Below, in pieces: positions 17,410 through 26,098 of a stretch of DNA of 64,000 nucleotides. This DNA comes from Alkalinema sp. FACHB-956. Lineage in GTDB: Bacteria > Cyanobacteriota > Cyanobacteriia > Leptolyngbyales > Leptolyngbyaceae. How positions within the stretch are numbered: position 1 is the first letter of the stretch; every line of letters starts with the position of its first letter. The stretch spans positions 1-64,000 of the forward strand of contig NZ_JACJRC010000017.1 of the NCBI RefSeq assembly GCF_014697025.1, read 5' to 3'. The position numbers and the translations under genes were made by a program. The notes beneath the pieces were generated by a model, which saw nothing but the letters and a program-made list of their open reading frames with translations, searched no databases and was not told the DNA's origin.

Positions 17410-17585
17410 CGGCGGATAAGTTATCAGCTTGTTGCGCCAGATCTGGGTTGCTTCCTCCCGTTGGTCGGTCACTCGGCTTATATCCCCGCGTCTGAAGCCG
17501 GGGGCTTTACGCCTGCTTTTCGGTAAGTGGACTGTCTTAAGTCACTGAGCTAATGCGTTAAAAAAATACGTTAAAAATTCGCATC

Positions 17586-18140
17586 CTACTTCAGCAGAGA
17601 TGCGCCCCCTGTGCGAGGAGCAGTGGGTAAGGGGAGATCGGAGGGTGCAGTGCCTGCCTGCCCAGGACGCACTTTAGTCGCCATTAACGTATCCACAAGA
17701 GCCTGCACTAGGGCATTACGTTGGTTGCGATCGAGCTTTTGAATTGCCACCCGATCGGCATCCATGGGATTACTCTTCAGCGTCCCTGCACCGGGATAGG
17801 TCGCTGGATCCATGATTTCGTTGACCCCTAGGTAATCCGCCAGAGTGAGCTTCCAGTCTAGGCGATAGTTGGCAGGCCGCCCTTTGGTGTAGAGGTGGTA
17901 ACGAATCAGCCGATTCACTAACGTGCTTTTGGTATCTTGCTTGCCTGTGATTCGGCTCACGTACTGATTTTCCAAGGGCAAGAAGGAAATCTTCTGATAG
18001 ATTTGCTGGCTTGCTTCGTTGGCTCCCACGGTTTGGGCCGACAGGGGCTGAGTGACGAAGAGCGGTTGGGTGAGGAAGAGCGGTTGGGCAATGAGGATCG
18101 TCGCGATCGTGAGTGAAAGTCCCCAAAAGCGTTTGAACAT
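17586..18140 (-). CDS. Exported conserved protein of unknown function
   Basis: A 184-residue protein with a signal peptide (FKRFWGLSLTIATILIAQPL) that contains a repeated FLTQPL/FVTQPL motif, then a compact domain with QQIYQKISFLPLENQYVSRI and DADRVAIQKLDRNQRNALVQ. I recall similar exported cyanobacterial proteins, but no function is known to me. The ATG at 18140 is chosen because it starts immediately before the hydrophobic segment; the frame extends 14 codons upstream without support. A periplasmic location is inferred. Confidence 0.65.
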   Translation of the reverse strand: MFKRFWGLSLTIATILIAQPLFLTQPLFVTQPLSAQTVGANEASQQIYQKISFLPLENQYVSRITGKQDTKSTLVNRLIRYHLYTKGRPANYRLDWKLTLADYLGVNEIMDPATYPGAGTLKSNPMDADRVAIQKLDRNQRNALVQALVDTLMATKVRPGQAGTAPSDLPLPTAPRTGGASLLK

Positions 18141-18300
18141 AGGTGATTTCCCAGGTGATCTCAAAATCAATCTCCAACTCAAAGGTGGATCTCCAGGGTA
18201 AATCTCAAGCGTAGATCGCTGGGAGCCTTGGAGCCTTTTTGCTGGTCAGGCTTCGTGGTTTGTAGGCATCGCTCTGCTGTGCAGCGACAGAAACGACAAA

Positions 18301-18340
18301 GAGATGAGCTAAGGGGTTTCCGTGACCCTTGGCCCATCTC
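18301..18340 (-). terminator. Probable rpoZ terminator
   Basis: A long imperfect stem (GAGATG...AAGGG pairing with CCCTT...CATCTC) lies 25 bases after the rpoZ stop, followed on the minus strand by a T-rich stretch. Confidence 0.6.
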
Positions 18341-18363
18341 CTCACAGCAGGTTTGCTGGGAAC

Positions 18364-18627
18364 TTATTCTCCGATGATTTCTGGCTGGGTCAGCTCATCG
18401 GACATTTCGATAATGGCTCGCATGACGGGCTTCATCATGGGGTCTTCCACGGCATCAAACTCTTCGAAACGACGACGCTTCGCCCGGTTCGCCACCTGCA
18501 CGGTGATGCGGTAGCGATTAGATGCGGCACTAATCAGGTCATCCGCCCGCCGCATGAGCTGCTCAGTATCCAGGGTTGAGCGTTTGTAAAGGGATCCGGA
18601 CTTGGATGTAGTCTTGGACTTACGCAA
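18364..18627 (-). CDS. rpoZ: RNA polymerase omega subunit
   Basis: The core [20 protein letters not shown] followed by [11 protein letters not shown] and the C-terminus [20 protein letters not shown] are characteristic of cyanobacterial RpoZ, which promotes assembly of the core enzyme and influences sigma-factor recruitment. There is no ATG at the 5' end. A TTG at 18627 preceded by GAGAGAGG at a good distance gives 87 residues and is the preferred start; a TTG at 18657 would add ten residues. The gene stands alone, with a terminator hairpin downstream. Confidence 0.92.
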   Translation of the reverse strand: MRKSKTTSKSGSLYKRSTLDTEQLMRRADDLISAASNRYRITVQVANRAKRRRFEEFDAVEDPMMKPVMRAIIEMSDELTQPEIIGE

Positions 18628-19076
18628 AGCAGCCTCTCTCAAAAGGTAAGACAACAAAAACTGAAATCGATCAAGACAAATCAGTCAACACTAAGGCAGA
18701 TCAAACCGCTTAGATATCCAGCGTAGATCAATTTTCCCCAGATTGACAGGATACCCTAGCACACTTTTGGGGGATACAGCCTACGATCGCCTCCAGTGAA
18801 GTCCCGACCATAGCAAAGATAAAGTTAGACCTCTAGATATGAAGATTTGAAAATTTTTCTTAATAATGCTAGATTCCAAGCCAGGAAGGTTGGGTAGTTT
18901 ACCGGAACGATCGCGGAGATCGGTTTTAGTAATCTCGTGACTCGCCCTTGGGGACAGACTTCACTTTCTTCCTATCTTGTAGTCTCCTGTTGTCAATTCC
19001 CGTCCTGGGATCGATCGCTGATCTTGCTGGATTGACTGAATCCCTGTATTTATCGCTGTATTTAAACGTCTGAACT
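18628..19076. other. Divergent spacer, no gene seen
   Basis: About 450 bases separate rpoZ and the SGNH hydrolase gene. It must contain both promoters. I see no RNA gene or repeat beyond scattered HIP1 cores. Confidence 0.55.
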
Positions 19077-19787
19077 ATGCATTTTTCGACTGCCACGATC
19101 GCTCATCCCATGCGGCTAAAACAGCCAACCCAGCGCTGGATTGTGATGGGGGATAGCCTAGTTTATGGGTTTGGGGATCCGATCGGGGGCGGCTGGGTAG
19201 AACGGTTGCGCCGCCAATGGATGAGTCCAGACTGCACCGACCATGTGCTCTACAACCTGGGGGTGCGGGGAGATGGCATCAACCAAGTGTTGCAGCGCTT
19301 GGAGACGGAATTTCGGCTGCGGGGAGAGGTGCGCAATCGCCTGCCGGATGCACTGATTTTGTCCGTGGGCACGAATGACTCACCGCGACTGGGCCGATCG
19401 GATGGCCGCAATTTTCTGGATTTTGCAGCCTTTCAAGGGGCGATCGGGCAATTGCTGGATCAGGCGCAAGGGCTCTGTCCGGTGTATTTTGTGGGCATGG
19501 TGCCGGTGAATGAAGCCGCGATGCCCTTTTTGGATTGTCTGTATTACAACCATGCTGACCAGTTCCGCTACAAAGAGGCCACCCGCAAAGCCTGCGAGCA
19601 ACGAGGCATCCCCTACTTAGATTTATTTGAGCGGTGGATGGCCAAGGGAACGACCTGGTGTCACCAGCGGTTGACGCAGGATGGTCTGCATCCCAATGCC
19701 TTGGGCTACGAAACGATGTTGGCGGATGTGCTGGCCTGGGATGCCCTGGCGGCACTCAGTCATCCGCAGGCCGCGATCGCACCGTAA
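19077..19787 (+). CDS. SGNH/GDSL-type esterase or lipase
   Basis: A 236-residue hydrolase with all four SGNH blocks: GDSLVYGFGDP (nucleophile serine), NLGVRGDG (oxyanion glycine), VGTNDSPR (oxyanion asparagine) and DGLHPNALGY (catalytic Asp and His). Such enzymes hydrolyse ester or thioester bonds in lipids or acylated sugars. The substrate cannot be read from the sequence. No signal peptide is seen, so it is likely cytosolic. It lies 82 bases upstream of rdgB on the same strand and may be cotranscribed. An alternative start 11 codons later (MRLKQPTQRW) is possible. Confidence 0.85.
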   Translation: MHFSTATIAHPMRLKQPTQRWIVMGDSLVYGFGDPIGGGWVERLRRQWMSPDCTDHVLYNLGVRGDGINQVLQRLETEFRLRGEVRNRLPDALILSVGTNDSPRLGRSDGRNFLDFAAFQGAIGQLLDQAQGLCPVYFVGMVPVNEAAMPFLDCLYYNHADQFRYKEATRKACEQRGIPYLDLFERWMAKGTTWCHQRLTQDGLHPNALGYETMLADVLAWDALAALSHPQAAIAP

Positions 19788-19869
19788 GCGATTGGGGCTA
19801 TTCTGGGGATGGGCGTTGTATAACGTTCAATCCGGCTGTTCGTTGAATTGTGTGCGGGAAGGAAAAAAC

Positions 19870-20460
19870 ATGACGGTGTTGGTGGTCGCCACTGGCAATC
19901 CTGGGAAGTTGAAGGAAATTCAAGCCTATTTCAGCGAAGGTTCGGGCTGGGAATTAGAACTAAAGCCACCGGAATTGGATGTGGAGGAAACGGGCGTAAC
20001 GTTTTTGGAAAATGCTTGCTTGAAGGCATCACAGGTAGCGCTGGCGACAGGGTGCTGGGCGATCGCCGATGATTCCGGGCTAGCGGTAGATGGGTTGGAT
20101 GGTGCGCCGGGGGTCTTTTCGGCGCGGTATGGTACCAGTGACGACGATCGCATCGATCGGGTGCTGCGGGAGTTAGGGGATACCACCGAGCGACGGGCAC
20201 AGTTTATCTGTGCGATCGCGGTGGCCCGTCCGGATGGCACGATCGTGGTTCAGGAAGAGGGCATCTGCCCGGGGGAAATTTTGCAGACTCGGCGAGGTGA
20301 GGGTGGCTTCGGTTACGATCCCATCTTTTTTGTCCCAGAAAAGAATCTAACCTTTGCGGAAATGTCGCCGGAAATGAAGCATGAGTTAAGCCATCGAGGG
20401 CGAGCCTTTCAACGGGTGATGCCACAGTTAGAGGCGCTGCTGACCAATGCGAATGATTAG
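19870..20460 (+). CDS. rdgB: Non-canonical purine NTP pyrophosphatase (RdgB/HAM1)
   Basis: The 196-residue enzyme carries ATGNPGKLKEI at the N-terminus, the metal-binding ADDSGLAVDGLDGAPGVFSA block, GEGGFGYDPIFF and the SHRGRAFQ motif that contacts the base. It hydrolyses ITP, dITP and XTP to monophosphates, keeping deaminated purines out of DNA and RNA. The start at 19870 follows GGAAGGAAAA; the open frame extends 63 codons upstream but overlaps the preceding gene. Its stop codon overlaps the convergent glycosyltransferase stop by four bases. Confidence 0.95.
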   Translation: MTVLVVATGNPGKLKEIQAYFSEGSGWELELKPPELDVEETGVTFLENACLKASQVALATGCWAIADDSGLAVDGLDGAPGVFSARYGTSDDDRIDRVLRELGDTTERRAQFICAIAVARPDGTIVVQEEGICPGEILQTRRGEGGFGYDPIFFVPEKNLTFAEMSPEMKHELSHRGRAFQRVMPQLEALLTNAND

Positions 20461-21626
20461 CGAATAATGGCTTGGTAACGTTGACCAATTTGGCTAGCGA
20501 TCGCGTCCCAACTGTAATGCTGTTTTGCGTAATCTTGGGCATGGAGTCCTCGATAACGCAAATCATGGTGATCTTTGAGCGCTGTCTTCAGGGTGTTGTA
20601 AACGCTTTCGGAGGTACATTCACAAATCCAGCCGGATTCGGACTGTTCAATTTGATGATAGATATGAACTTGATTGGAAATTACAACCGGCGTTCCAACA
20701 GACATGGCTTCAGCAACGGCAATGCCAAAGTTTTCATAATAGGATGGTAAAACAAATAAATCTGCGACCTGTAGTAGCTCAGTTTTGAGACTACCGGATA
20801 CAAAGCCCGTCAGAGTGGTGCGATCGTGCAGTTGAGATTGCTGGATTTTCTGCTTAATCTGGGTTTCATAGCCTGAATCCTGGGGATTCCCCCCCGCTAG
20901 AATGAAGTGAAAGGGCGTTGTTTGACTGAGTTTTTCCAAGGCTGGAATCAGTAAGTCTAGCCCCTTTTTCGGATCGATGCGGGACATGAAGAGTAGAATC
21001 GGTCGATCGTTCGGTAAGTTTAAGGCAGCCTTCGTTTCAGCGATCGATCGTTCAGCAGCGGGTAACTGCACCCCCAAGGGATACACCCAGTCTAGGGACT
21101 GCGTCCCAAACCGTTCTGAAACTTTGGCTTCTTGCTCACTGGTGAAATGCAGCGCCGCCGCCCCTGCTAAATTCGGGCGTTCTAAAACCTGTGCGTAAAG
21201 TTGTTTGATGGTTCGTTTTTTCTGTAAATCCGCTGGATCAAGGGTTCCCAGGGGGCGCAGGATATAGGGCAATCCCCTCATTCGCGCGATCGTCGCCGCT
21301 AGGGACGTGACGGGAGAAAATAGGGCGTGAATGTGAGCGACATCATAGCGATCGGCATTTTCCCAAAGCCAGGTTAATAGGTCGATCGAAAATTTATACC
21401 GCCGAAAGGGCGCACACCGGAAATAGAGAATCTCATAACCATCCTGTTCCACAGGAATTCCCAACGGGACTGGGAGCGGTGCCTGTCCTGCATCTCCGTT
21501 GGCGTCGGTGGTGAGAATCGTCACTTGTACGCCCGATCGGGCCAGCGCTGACGACAAACCCAGCACCATCTGACTGGGGCCACCGTACACCAGCGAAATT
21601 GAAGGAATGATTTGCAGGATTTTCAT
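20457..21626 (-). CDS. GT4 glycosyltransferase, HpsP-like
   Basis: The 389-residue protein is a GT-B fold retaining glycosyltransferase. Its N-terminal domain has IPSISLVYGGPSQMVLGLS and AHIHALFSPVTSLAA, and its C-terminal domain has LFMSRIDPKKGLDLLIPAL and the E-x7-E type motif in PSYYENFGIAVAEAMSVGTP. It transfers a sugar from a nucleotide donor to a polysaccharide or lipid acceptor. The sequence resembles, from memory, the hormogonium polysaccharide enzyme HpsP, but no other hps genes are in the window, so the assignment is tentative. It follows the DUF928 gene by 58 bases, a spacer built wholly from 16-bp repeats. Confidence 0.85.
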   Translation of the reverse strand: MKILQIIPSISLVYGGPSQMVLGLSSALARSGVQVTILTTDANGDAGQAPLPVPLGIPVEQDGYEILYFRCAPFRRYKFSIDLLTWLWENADRYDVAHIHALFSPVTSLAATIARMRGLPYILRPLGTLDPADLQKKRTIKQLYAQVLERPNLAGAAALHFTSEQEAKVSERFGTQSLDWVYPLGVQLPAAERSIAETKAALNLPNDRPILLFMSRIDPKKGLDLLIPALEKLSQTTPFHFILAGGNPQDSGYETQIKQKIQQSQLHDRTTLTGFVSGSLKTELLQVADLFVLPSYYENFGIAVAEAMSVGTPVVISNQVHIYHQIEQSESGWICECTSESVYNTLKTALKDHHDLRYRGLHAQDYAKQHYSWDAIASQIGQRYQAIIR

Positions 21627-21630
21627 GCAG

Positions 21631-21694
21631 GTTAATTTAATATCGCAGATGCTTAATATCCCAGGTGCTTAATCTCCCAAACCCTTAATAGCGC
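21631..21694. repeat. Four-unit 16-bp array at the DUF928 stop codon
   Basis: Units at 21631-21646, 21647-21662, 21663-21678 and 21679-21694 share a CTTAAT-like core, without indels. The last contains the stop TAA of the DUF928 gene (21685-21687), and the aligned position in each other unit also reads TTA on the plus strand. The array fills the spacer up to the next gene. Confidence 0.9.
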
Positions 21695-22545
21695 ACTTGG
21701 GATTGAGGGCAACGGACTTTCTCGTCAGCGCGCTGGCTCCCGAACGGTGTTTCACTATGGCACCCGGCAGCCCGTTTCATTTTACGCTCTTGTTCTACCG
21801 TTTTCTTCAACCCCCCCTGTTCTAGGAGATCGAGTAAAGCGGTTTTGAGCGCTTTGTTTTGCGGTTGATCCAGCAAGGGGCCAGCCAAGCTATCCACTGC
21901 GTCATACCACAGTCCCGCCTCCGCGTAGATAGCCGATCGATCGGGGATGGCGTCTACTTTTGCGATCGCTTCATTGAGTTTTTTGGGAGACTCGACCCGT
22001 TGCAAGTTGGCTTTGATTAACCCCACATTTTCAAAGGATTTCTTAGGGTTACAAACGACTTCCACCGACCATTGGTAGGTTTTTCCAGTTTGGAGTTCCG
22101 GTTGATCGCTGGGATAGGGCAGCGGCATAAATCCCGGTTCGCTAGATTCCACTCGCTGGATAAATAAAGGCTTTTTGCCCACTTCACCCAAACGCATTTC
22201 GATCGGACGTTTGCCTGTGAAGTAAACATACAGGGTTGGACGAGGATTCACCGTTTCTCCCCCATGACTCACCGGAGCCAGCATCGAAAGAAACATCGAC
22301 TCACTCGTGTTAGCGCATTTCACACTGGGGCTGCTCCGCACCCCTGTGCCATCGGTTCGAATCGGAGTAGGTCGGTTGGGGGGATTATATTTAGTCCGTT
22401 GAGCCGCGATCGCCGGTTGACTCCATTCCAGCAGAAGTGATTGCCGTCCCGTTCCAGAATTGACAAAACTCTGGAGGGCAATGAGCGCCGCTACGCTGGT
22501 TAAGAAGGTACTCGTGGAAAACCGCAAAGGGTGCAATCTAGGCAT
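21685..22545 (-). CDS. DUF928 family exported protein
   Basis: A 286-residue protein with an N-terminal signal or anchor segment (about residues 9-28) and a DUF928 domain at about 75-190 (FLSMLAPVSHGGETVNPRP, LYVYFTGKRPIEMRL and ELQTGKTYQWSVEVVCNP). In cyanobacteria DUF928 genes frequently neighbour CHASE2-domain sensors, as here, and the domain is presumed to be extracytoplasmic. Its ligand is unknown. It is the fourth of five consecutive minus-strand envelope-related genes. The C-terminus ends CPQSQVRY. Confidence 0.8.
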   Translation of the reverse strand: MPRLHPLRFSTSTFLTSVAALIALQSFVNSGTGRQSLLLEWSQPAIAAQRTKYNPPNRPTPIRTDGTGVRSSPSVKCANTSESMFLSMLAPVSHGGETVNPRPTLYVYFTGKRPIEMRLGEVGKKPLFIQRVESSEPGFMPLPYPSDQPELQTGKTYQWSVEVVCNPKKSFENVGLIKANLQRVESPKKLNEAIAKVDAIPDRSAIYAEAGLWYDAVDSLAGPLLDQPQNKALKTALLDLLEQGGLKKTVEQERKMKRAAGCHSETPFGSQRADEKVRCPQSQVRY

Positions 22546-22770
22546 ATTCAGGACTCCTAATAGACAGATTGAGAATCAGTAGTTCGCGAAACTGAGTGAC
22601 GAATGATTTAACTTGGACGAGAAATATGGTGACTGTATCCCTGATTCGATAGATTTCACAGATTATTCACTCACACATAGGATTCACTCACGATATGCTT
22701 ATGCGACTGGATCACTGGCGCACTGACCGGAGAATTAGCCGAAGCACGGGCTGGAGTATTGGCCAGAGCT

Positions 22771-24774
22771 CTATTCTGGCGCAGTGGAGGGAACTAGGCC
22801 CGATTCACTGGTCGCTACAATCTGATAGACCTGCGTGGGTTGTTCCCGCCCTTTGAGTTGAACCGAACCGATCGATCGCGCTGCAAATTGCGACTGCACA
22901 AACTGGTAAGTTGCATCACTGACCAGCACTCGACATAGCCCCCCATCAATACTTTTATCGAAGCTTTCTAATCGAGCAGCAATGTTGACCGTATCGCCGA
23001 TCGCGGTGTAATCCATGCGTTGTTGGCCCCCGAGACTTCCGGTCACAGCGGTTCCCGTGGAAATCCCTACCCGCATTTGGATTGTGGGCAACCCTTCCCT
23101 GACCCATTTTTGGTTTAAGCTGTCTAGCGCTAAACCCATTTTGACAGCGCAATCCACCGCATTCAGGGCATCTTGCCGAATCTCTTGGGGAGTCGTGCGG
23201 GCGATCGGTACTCCAAATACAGCCATAATGGCGTCTCCGATGAACTTATCGACGACGGCACCGTGATCCAAGACAATCTGAGTCATGGCTGCCATATAGT
23301 CGTTCAACCAATCCATTAAAATCTCGGGATCGGTGCGCTCCGAAATCGTACTGAAATCCTTAATATCCGTGAACAGTATTGTTACGGTCATCTTGCGGCC
23401 TTTCAATCTGCCGTTACCGAGTAATTGCTCCCGATCGCGCCAGATGGCTTCGGCAATTTGCGGGGTGACATAACGGCCAAATAGGTTCATAACGAGCTTG
23501 CGATCGTTACGTTCTAAACTACTGACGTAGCCGGTTAGCGCGATCGCCGAGAGTCCCAAGGCCAAGGCAGGCGGCACCACAGGAATCCACCAGCCTGCTA
23601 GAAACACCCCATAGGTAATGCCAAACAAACACCCCTCCGCCACTGATAAGGCCAAAATGCCATAGCGCGGATTGCGATAGATCCAGGCTAACAGCCCTCC
23701 GATCGTCGCCCAGAGCAAAATCCAGGTGGCTTCCCTCGGTTCAGAAATTTGCCATTGCAGAGGAAAGCCCTTGAGAAAGAGTTGGAGCGGGGGATCGGCC
23801 CAGACGCGCAAATTCGATCGGCCATCCAACGCCGCACTGATAACTTGACTTGCGACATTGGCTTGAATTTCCACGCCGTGGGTTTTTTCGGGGGTGGTGA
23901 TGGTGTTGCCGCTGTAGGGAGTGTAGAAAAAATCCTTGAGGCTCTCTGCGGTCGGGCCAATCAAGACAATGCGATCGCGGAAAGCATTCCCAGCAATTTT
24001 GCCCTGCAAGACCTCCCGCATCGGAATCGTCTGAAAGGTGCGAGACGGGCCTCGGTAGTTCAGCAGAATTTGGTAGCCGCCCGCATCTGCCCCCACATAG
24101 CTACCGTCATTGGGTTCAAAGATGGGAAACACGGCATTCCTGAGACGCAGGGCAGGGGATGTTTCACTTTCCGCTTCCGGTTGAATGCCTTGCTTATCTA
24201 AATACATCAGAGCCAGCCGCAACCCCAAACTTTCCAGGGATTCACGACCGTCGGGGGTTGTCCAGTAGAGCAGGGCGCGGCGCAGTTTACCATCGCCATC
24301 GGCCACGATGTTATTAGACGCGGTTTGGCCCTTTTGTTTGAGCAAGTTGGCAGGATTAACCGCCGAAGCATCCTGGCTGCCAAGGCGCTTTTCAATGCCG
24401 ATTAAGTTGGGCAGCTTTGCCAAAACCTGGGTCAATCGCTTGGAACCCGGTTCCACGGGCACATCCCGGAAAAAGTCCAGCCCGATCGCGCGGGGTTGTT
24501 GCTGCTGGATGGTTTCGATCACCTGGGCCAGGGTATTGTCGTCCATGGGCCAGCGACCGATCGCCTGAATATCGGCCTCGTCCACCCCCACAATGACAAT
24601 GCGATCGTCCGTGGGTTCCTGGGGCCGCAGCCGAAAATATTGATCCAGTGCCATCCACTCCAAGGGTTGCAGCCAGCCCAAAGCCCGCAGCAGCACGATC
24701 GCCCCTGTGACCGCTGGAATAATCATCCAAAGGCCGCGCCACTGCCAAAGTTGTTTACCAAGGCGGTTCACCAT
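22771..24774 (-). CDS. CHASE2-domain adenylate cyclase
   Basis: The protein has an N-terminal membrane helix, an extracytoplasmic CHASE2 domain of about 300 residues (GLDFFRDVPVEPGS, IVLIGPTAESLKDFFYTPYS), three closely spaced membrane helices at about 345-425, and a class III cyclase domain (from about 450). The metal-binding aspartates are in ILFTDIKDFS and FIGDAIMAVFG. DYTAIGDTVNIAARLES carries the Asp/Thr signature usually linked to ATP specificity, so the product is probably cAMP. The ATG at 24774 gives 667 residues; a GTG at 24822 lies in an inverted repeat and is less likely. CHASE2 senses an unknown extracytoplasmic signal. Confidence 0.92.
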   Translation of the reverse strand: MVNRLGKQLWQWRGLWMIIPAVTGAIVLLRALGWLQPLEWMALDQYFRLRPQEPTDDRIVIVGVDEADIQAIGRWPMDDNTLAQVIETIQQQQPRAIGLDFFRDVPVEPGSKRLTQVLAKLPNLIGIEKRLGSQDASAVNPANLLKQKGQTASNNIVADGDGKLRRALLYWTTPDGRESLESLGLRLALMYLDKQGIQPEAESETSPALRLRNAVFPIFEPNDGSYVGADAGGYQILLNYRGPSRTFQTIPMREVLQGKIAGNAFRDRIVLIGPTAESLKDFFYTPYSGNTITTPEKTHGVEIQANVASQVISAALDGRSNLRVWADPPLQLFLKGFPLQWQISEPREATWILLWATIGGLLAWIYRNPRYGILALSVAEGCLFGITYGVFLAGWWIPVVPPALALGLSAIALTGYVSSLERNDRKLVMNLFGRYVTPQIAEAIWRDREQLLGNGRLKGRKMTVTILFTDIKDFSTISERTDPEILMDWLNDYMAAMTQIVLDHGAVVDKFIGDAIMAVFGVPIARTTPQEIRQDALNAVDCAVKMGLALDSLNQKWVREGLPTIQMRVGISTGTAVTGSLGGQQRMDYTAIGDTVNIAARLESFDKSIDGGLCRVLVSDATYQFVQSQFAARSIGSVQLKGREQPTQVYQIVATSESGLVPSTAPE

Positions 24775-24783
24775 AGGAAAAAA

Positions 24784-24834
24784 GTGGGATCTCGTTAATG
24801 GGTTCCATTCATTAGATCCCACCCCTAAGGGTGC
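24784..24834 (-). promoter_or_regulatory. Nested inverted repeats before the cyclase gene
   Basis: GTGGGATCT (24784-24792) pairs perfectly with AGATCCCAC (24814-24822), and an inner AATGG/CCATT (24797-24801, 24805-24809) extends the stem. A small CACCC/GGGTG hairpin follows to about 24834. It sits in the spacer after the M23 gene and before the cyclase start, so it could attenuate read-through or protect mRNA ends. Confidence 0.65.
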
Positions 24835-24864
24835 CCACCAGGAAACAAAATCCGGCAGGGAAAA

Positions 24865-25992
24865 TTACGATCGGGGTTGAGTGCCTTGAGGCGTTCCTGG
24901 GGAATTGGCTTGAGGGTTGGCTGGATTTTTCGCAACTTGCAGGGATTTCACCAGATCGGCCATGGCGGTTTCTAACTGGAGTCCGGCATCCAGGGCGACC
25001 CAACCTTCGTCGGTCAGTTGCCGCAATTCAAAGTGCAAGTGGGGGCCGGTGGAATTCCCGGTGCTGCCCACCCGACCGATCGCGGAACCCTGCTGGATCA
25101 GTTCCCCCGGCTTGACGAAAATTTCCGATAGGTGGGCGTAGAGTGTTTGTTGGGTGCCGTCGCTATGTTCCAGGGCGATCGTCAAGCCATAGCCTCCCAG
25201 GAAATCGGCTAGCAAGACCCGCCCCGCTAACGCGGCTAACACAGGTGTTCCCATGGGTGCACCGATGTCCGTGCCAGTATGCATCCGTTGATCCCCGGTA
25301 ATCGGGTGGATGCGCCAACCAAACAGCGAGGTAATCGGAGCTGGGATCGCCAAGGGGAACATCAATTTCAGATTGCCATTGCCCATGCGACCAAAGGGAC
25401 GGATCAGCTTTTTGCTGAAATAACTAGGTGCACTGGCGATCGCATTGGGATTGACAGTGGCTGGCGTCCAACTGGGGCCACTGGCCGAGAAATTGAGAGA
25501 CCCGACGCGCACGGGAGCCGCACTCGGGCTAGACCCCGCCGCGATCGTAGTACTGGAGGAGGGTTTCCCCTCAGCGACGGGCGCTTCTCGTTGGGTGGCT
25601 CCGAGGCTATAATCCGTGCGATCGATGAACACATCCGCCGATTCTACTTGCAGCGGTGCATCCCCTGCGCCCTCACGGGTTGGGGGGGCAGCCTCCTGGG
25701 GCATGGCCTCGATCTGGATAACCGGATCCGCATCGGGCACACTGGTGCTACCTAAGCTTGCTTCTGTTGGTTCTGCACCAGTCGGAGCGGGACTGGTGAC
25801 TGCGCCAGCACTGTCTAGGTCACTGGTTTGAGCTAGGACACTGGTTTGGGCGAGGGCGATCGCAGTCAAAGGCACGAAACTGAGCAAGCAACCGAGACTG
25901 AGCCCGATCGATCGACGATAGGATAATCGGCGATAGGACAATTTGCCCAAGGGGAGAAGTTGATGTAACTGAATCTGAGGCTTGGAAGTCAT
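24865..25992 (-). CDS. M23 family metallopeptidase (LytM domain)
   Basis: A 375-residue protein with an N-terminal hydrophobic segment (about residues 27-50), a low-complexity Ala/Pro/Ser region to about 180, and a LytM domain at about 235-345. Zinc-ligand motifs are complete: H and D in RMHTGTDIGAPMG, and HLHFEL. Family members cut peptidoglycan cross-links or act as non-catalytic activators; because the ligands are present an active endopeptidase is likely. Export to the periplasm is inferred. It lies between the TolC-type gene (93 bases upstream) and the CHASE2 cyclase on the same strand. Confidence 0.9.
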   Translation of the reverse strand: MTSKPQIQLHQLLPLGKLSYRRLSYRRSIGLSLGCLLSFVPLTAIALAQTSVLAQTSDLDSAGAVTSPAPTGAEPTEASLGSTSVPDADPVIQIEAMPQEAAPPTREGAGDAPLQVESADVFIDRTDYSLGATQREAPVAEGKPSSSTTIAAGSSPSAAPVRVGSLNFSASGPSWTPATVNPNAIASAPSYFSKKLIRPFGRMGNGNLKLMFPLAIPAPITSLFGWRIHPITGDQRMHTGTDIGAPMGTPVLAALAGRVLLADFLGGYGLTIALEHSDGTQQTLYAHLSEIFVKPGELIQQGSAIGRVGSTGNSTGPHLHFELRQLTDEGWVALDAGLQLETAMADLVKSLQVAKNPANPQANSPGTPQGTQPRS

Positions 25993-26056
25993 GGCTAGAA
26001 AGGGTTAGGCAATGGGAGTCAAAAAACTAGCAGTCTGGAGCCGGATCACTGAACTC

Positions 26057-26098
26057 TGATTTCCGAGCGATTATTTCCGAGCTATTATTCCCGGGCGA
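26057..26098. repeat. Three-unit 14-bp array at the TolC stop codon
   Basis: TGATTTCCGAGCGA, TTATTTCCGAGCTA and TTATTCCCGGGCGA at 26057-26070, 26071-26084 and 26085-26098. The TTA opening the last unit is the complement of the TolC-type gene's stop TAA, and the middle unit repeats it. Confidence 0.92.

Larger units (their letters stand above)
16136..17520 (-). mobile_element. TnpB-only IS200/IS605-type (IS1341-like) element
   Basis: The approximate limits are set by a right-end hairpin at 16143-16164 (CCCCGTGGCT loop AGCCAGGGG) next to AGTGTCAA, and a left-end region near 17480-17515 whose minus-strand sequence includes GTAAAGCCCCCGGCTTC and GACGCGGGG. The only gene is tnpB; no tnpA is nearby, so movement would depend on a transposase in trans. 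The exact ends need comparison with an empty site. Confidence 0.75.
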
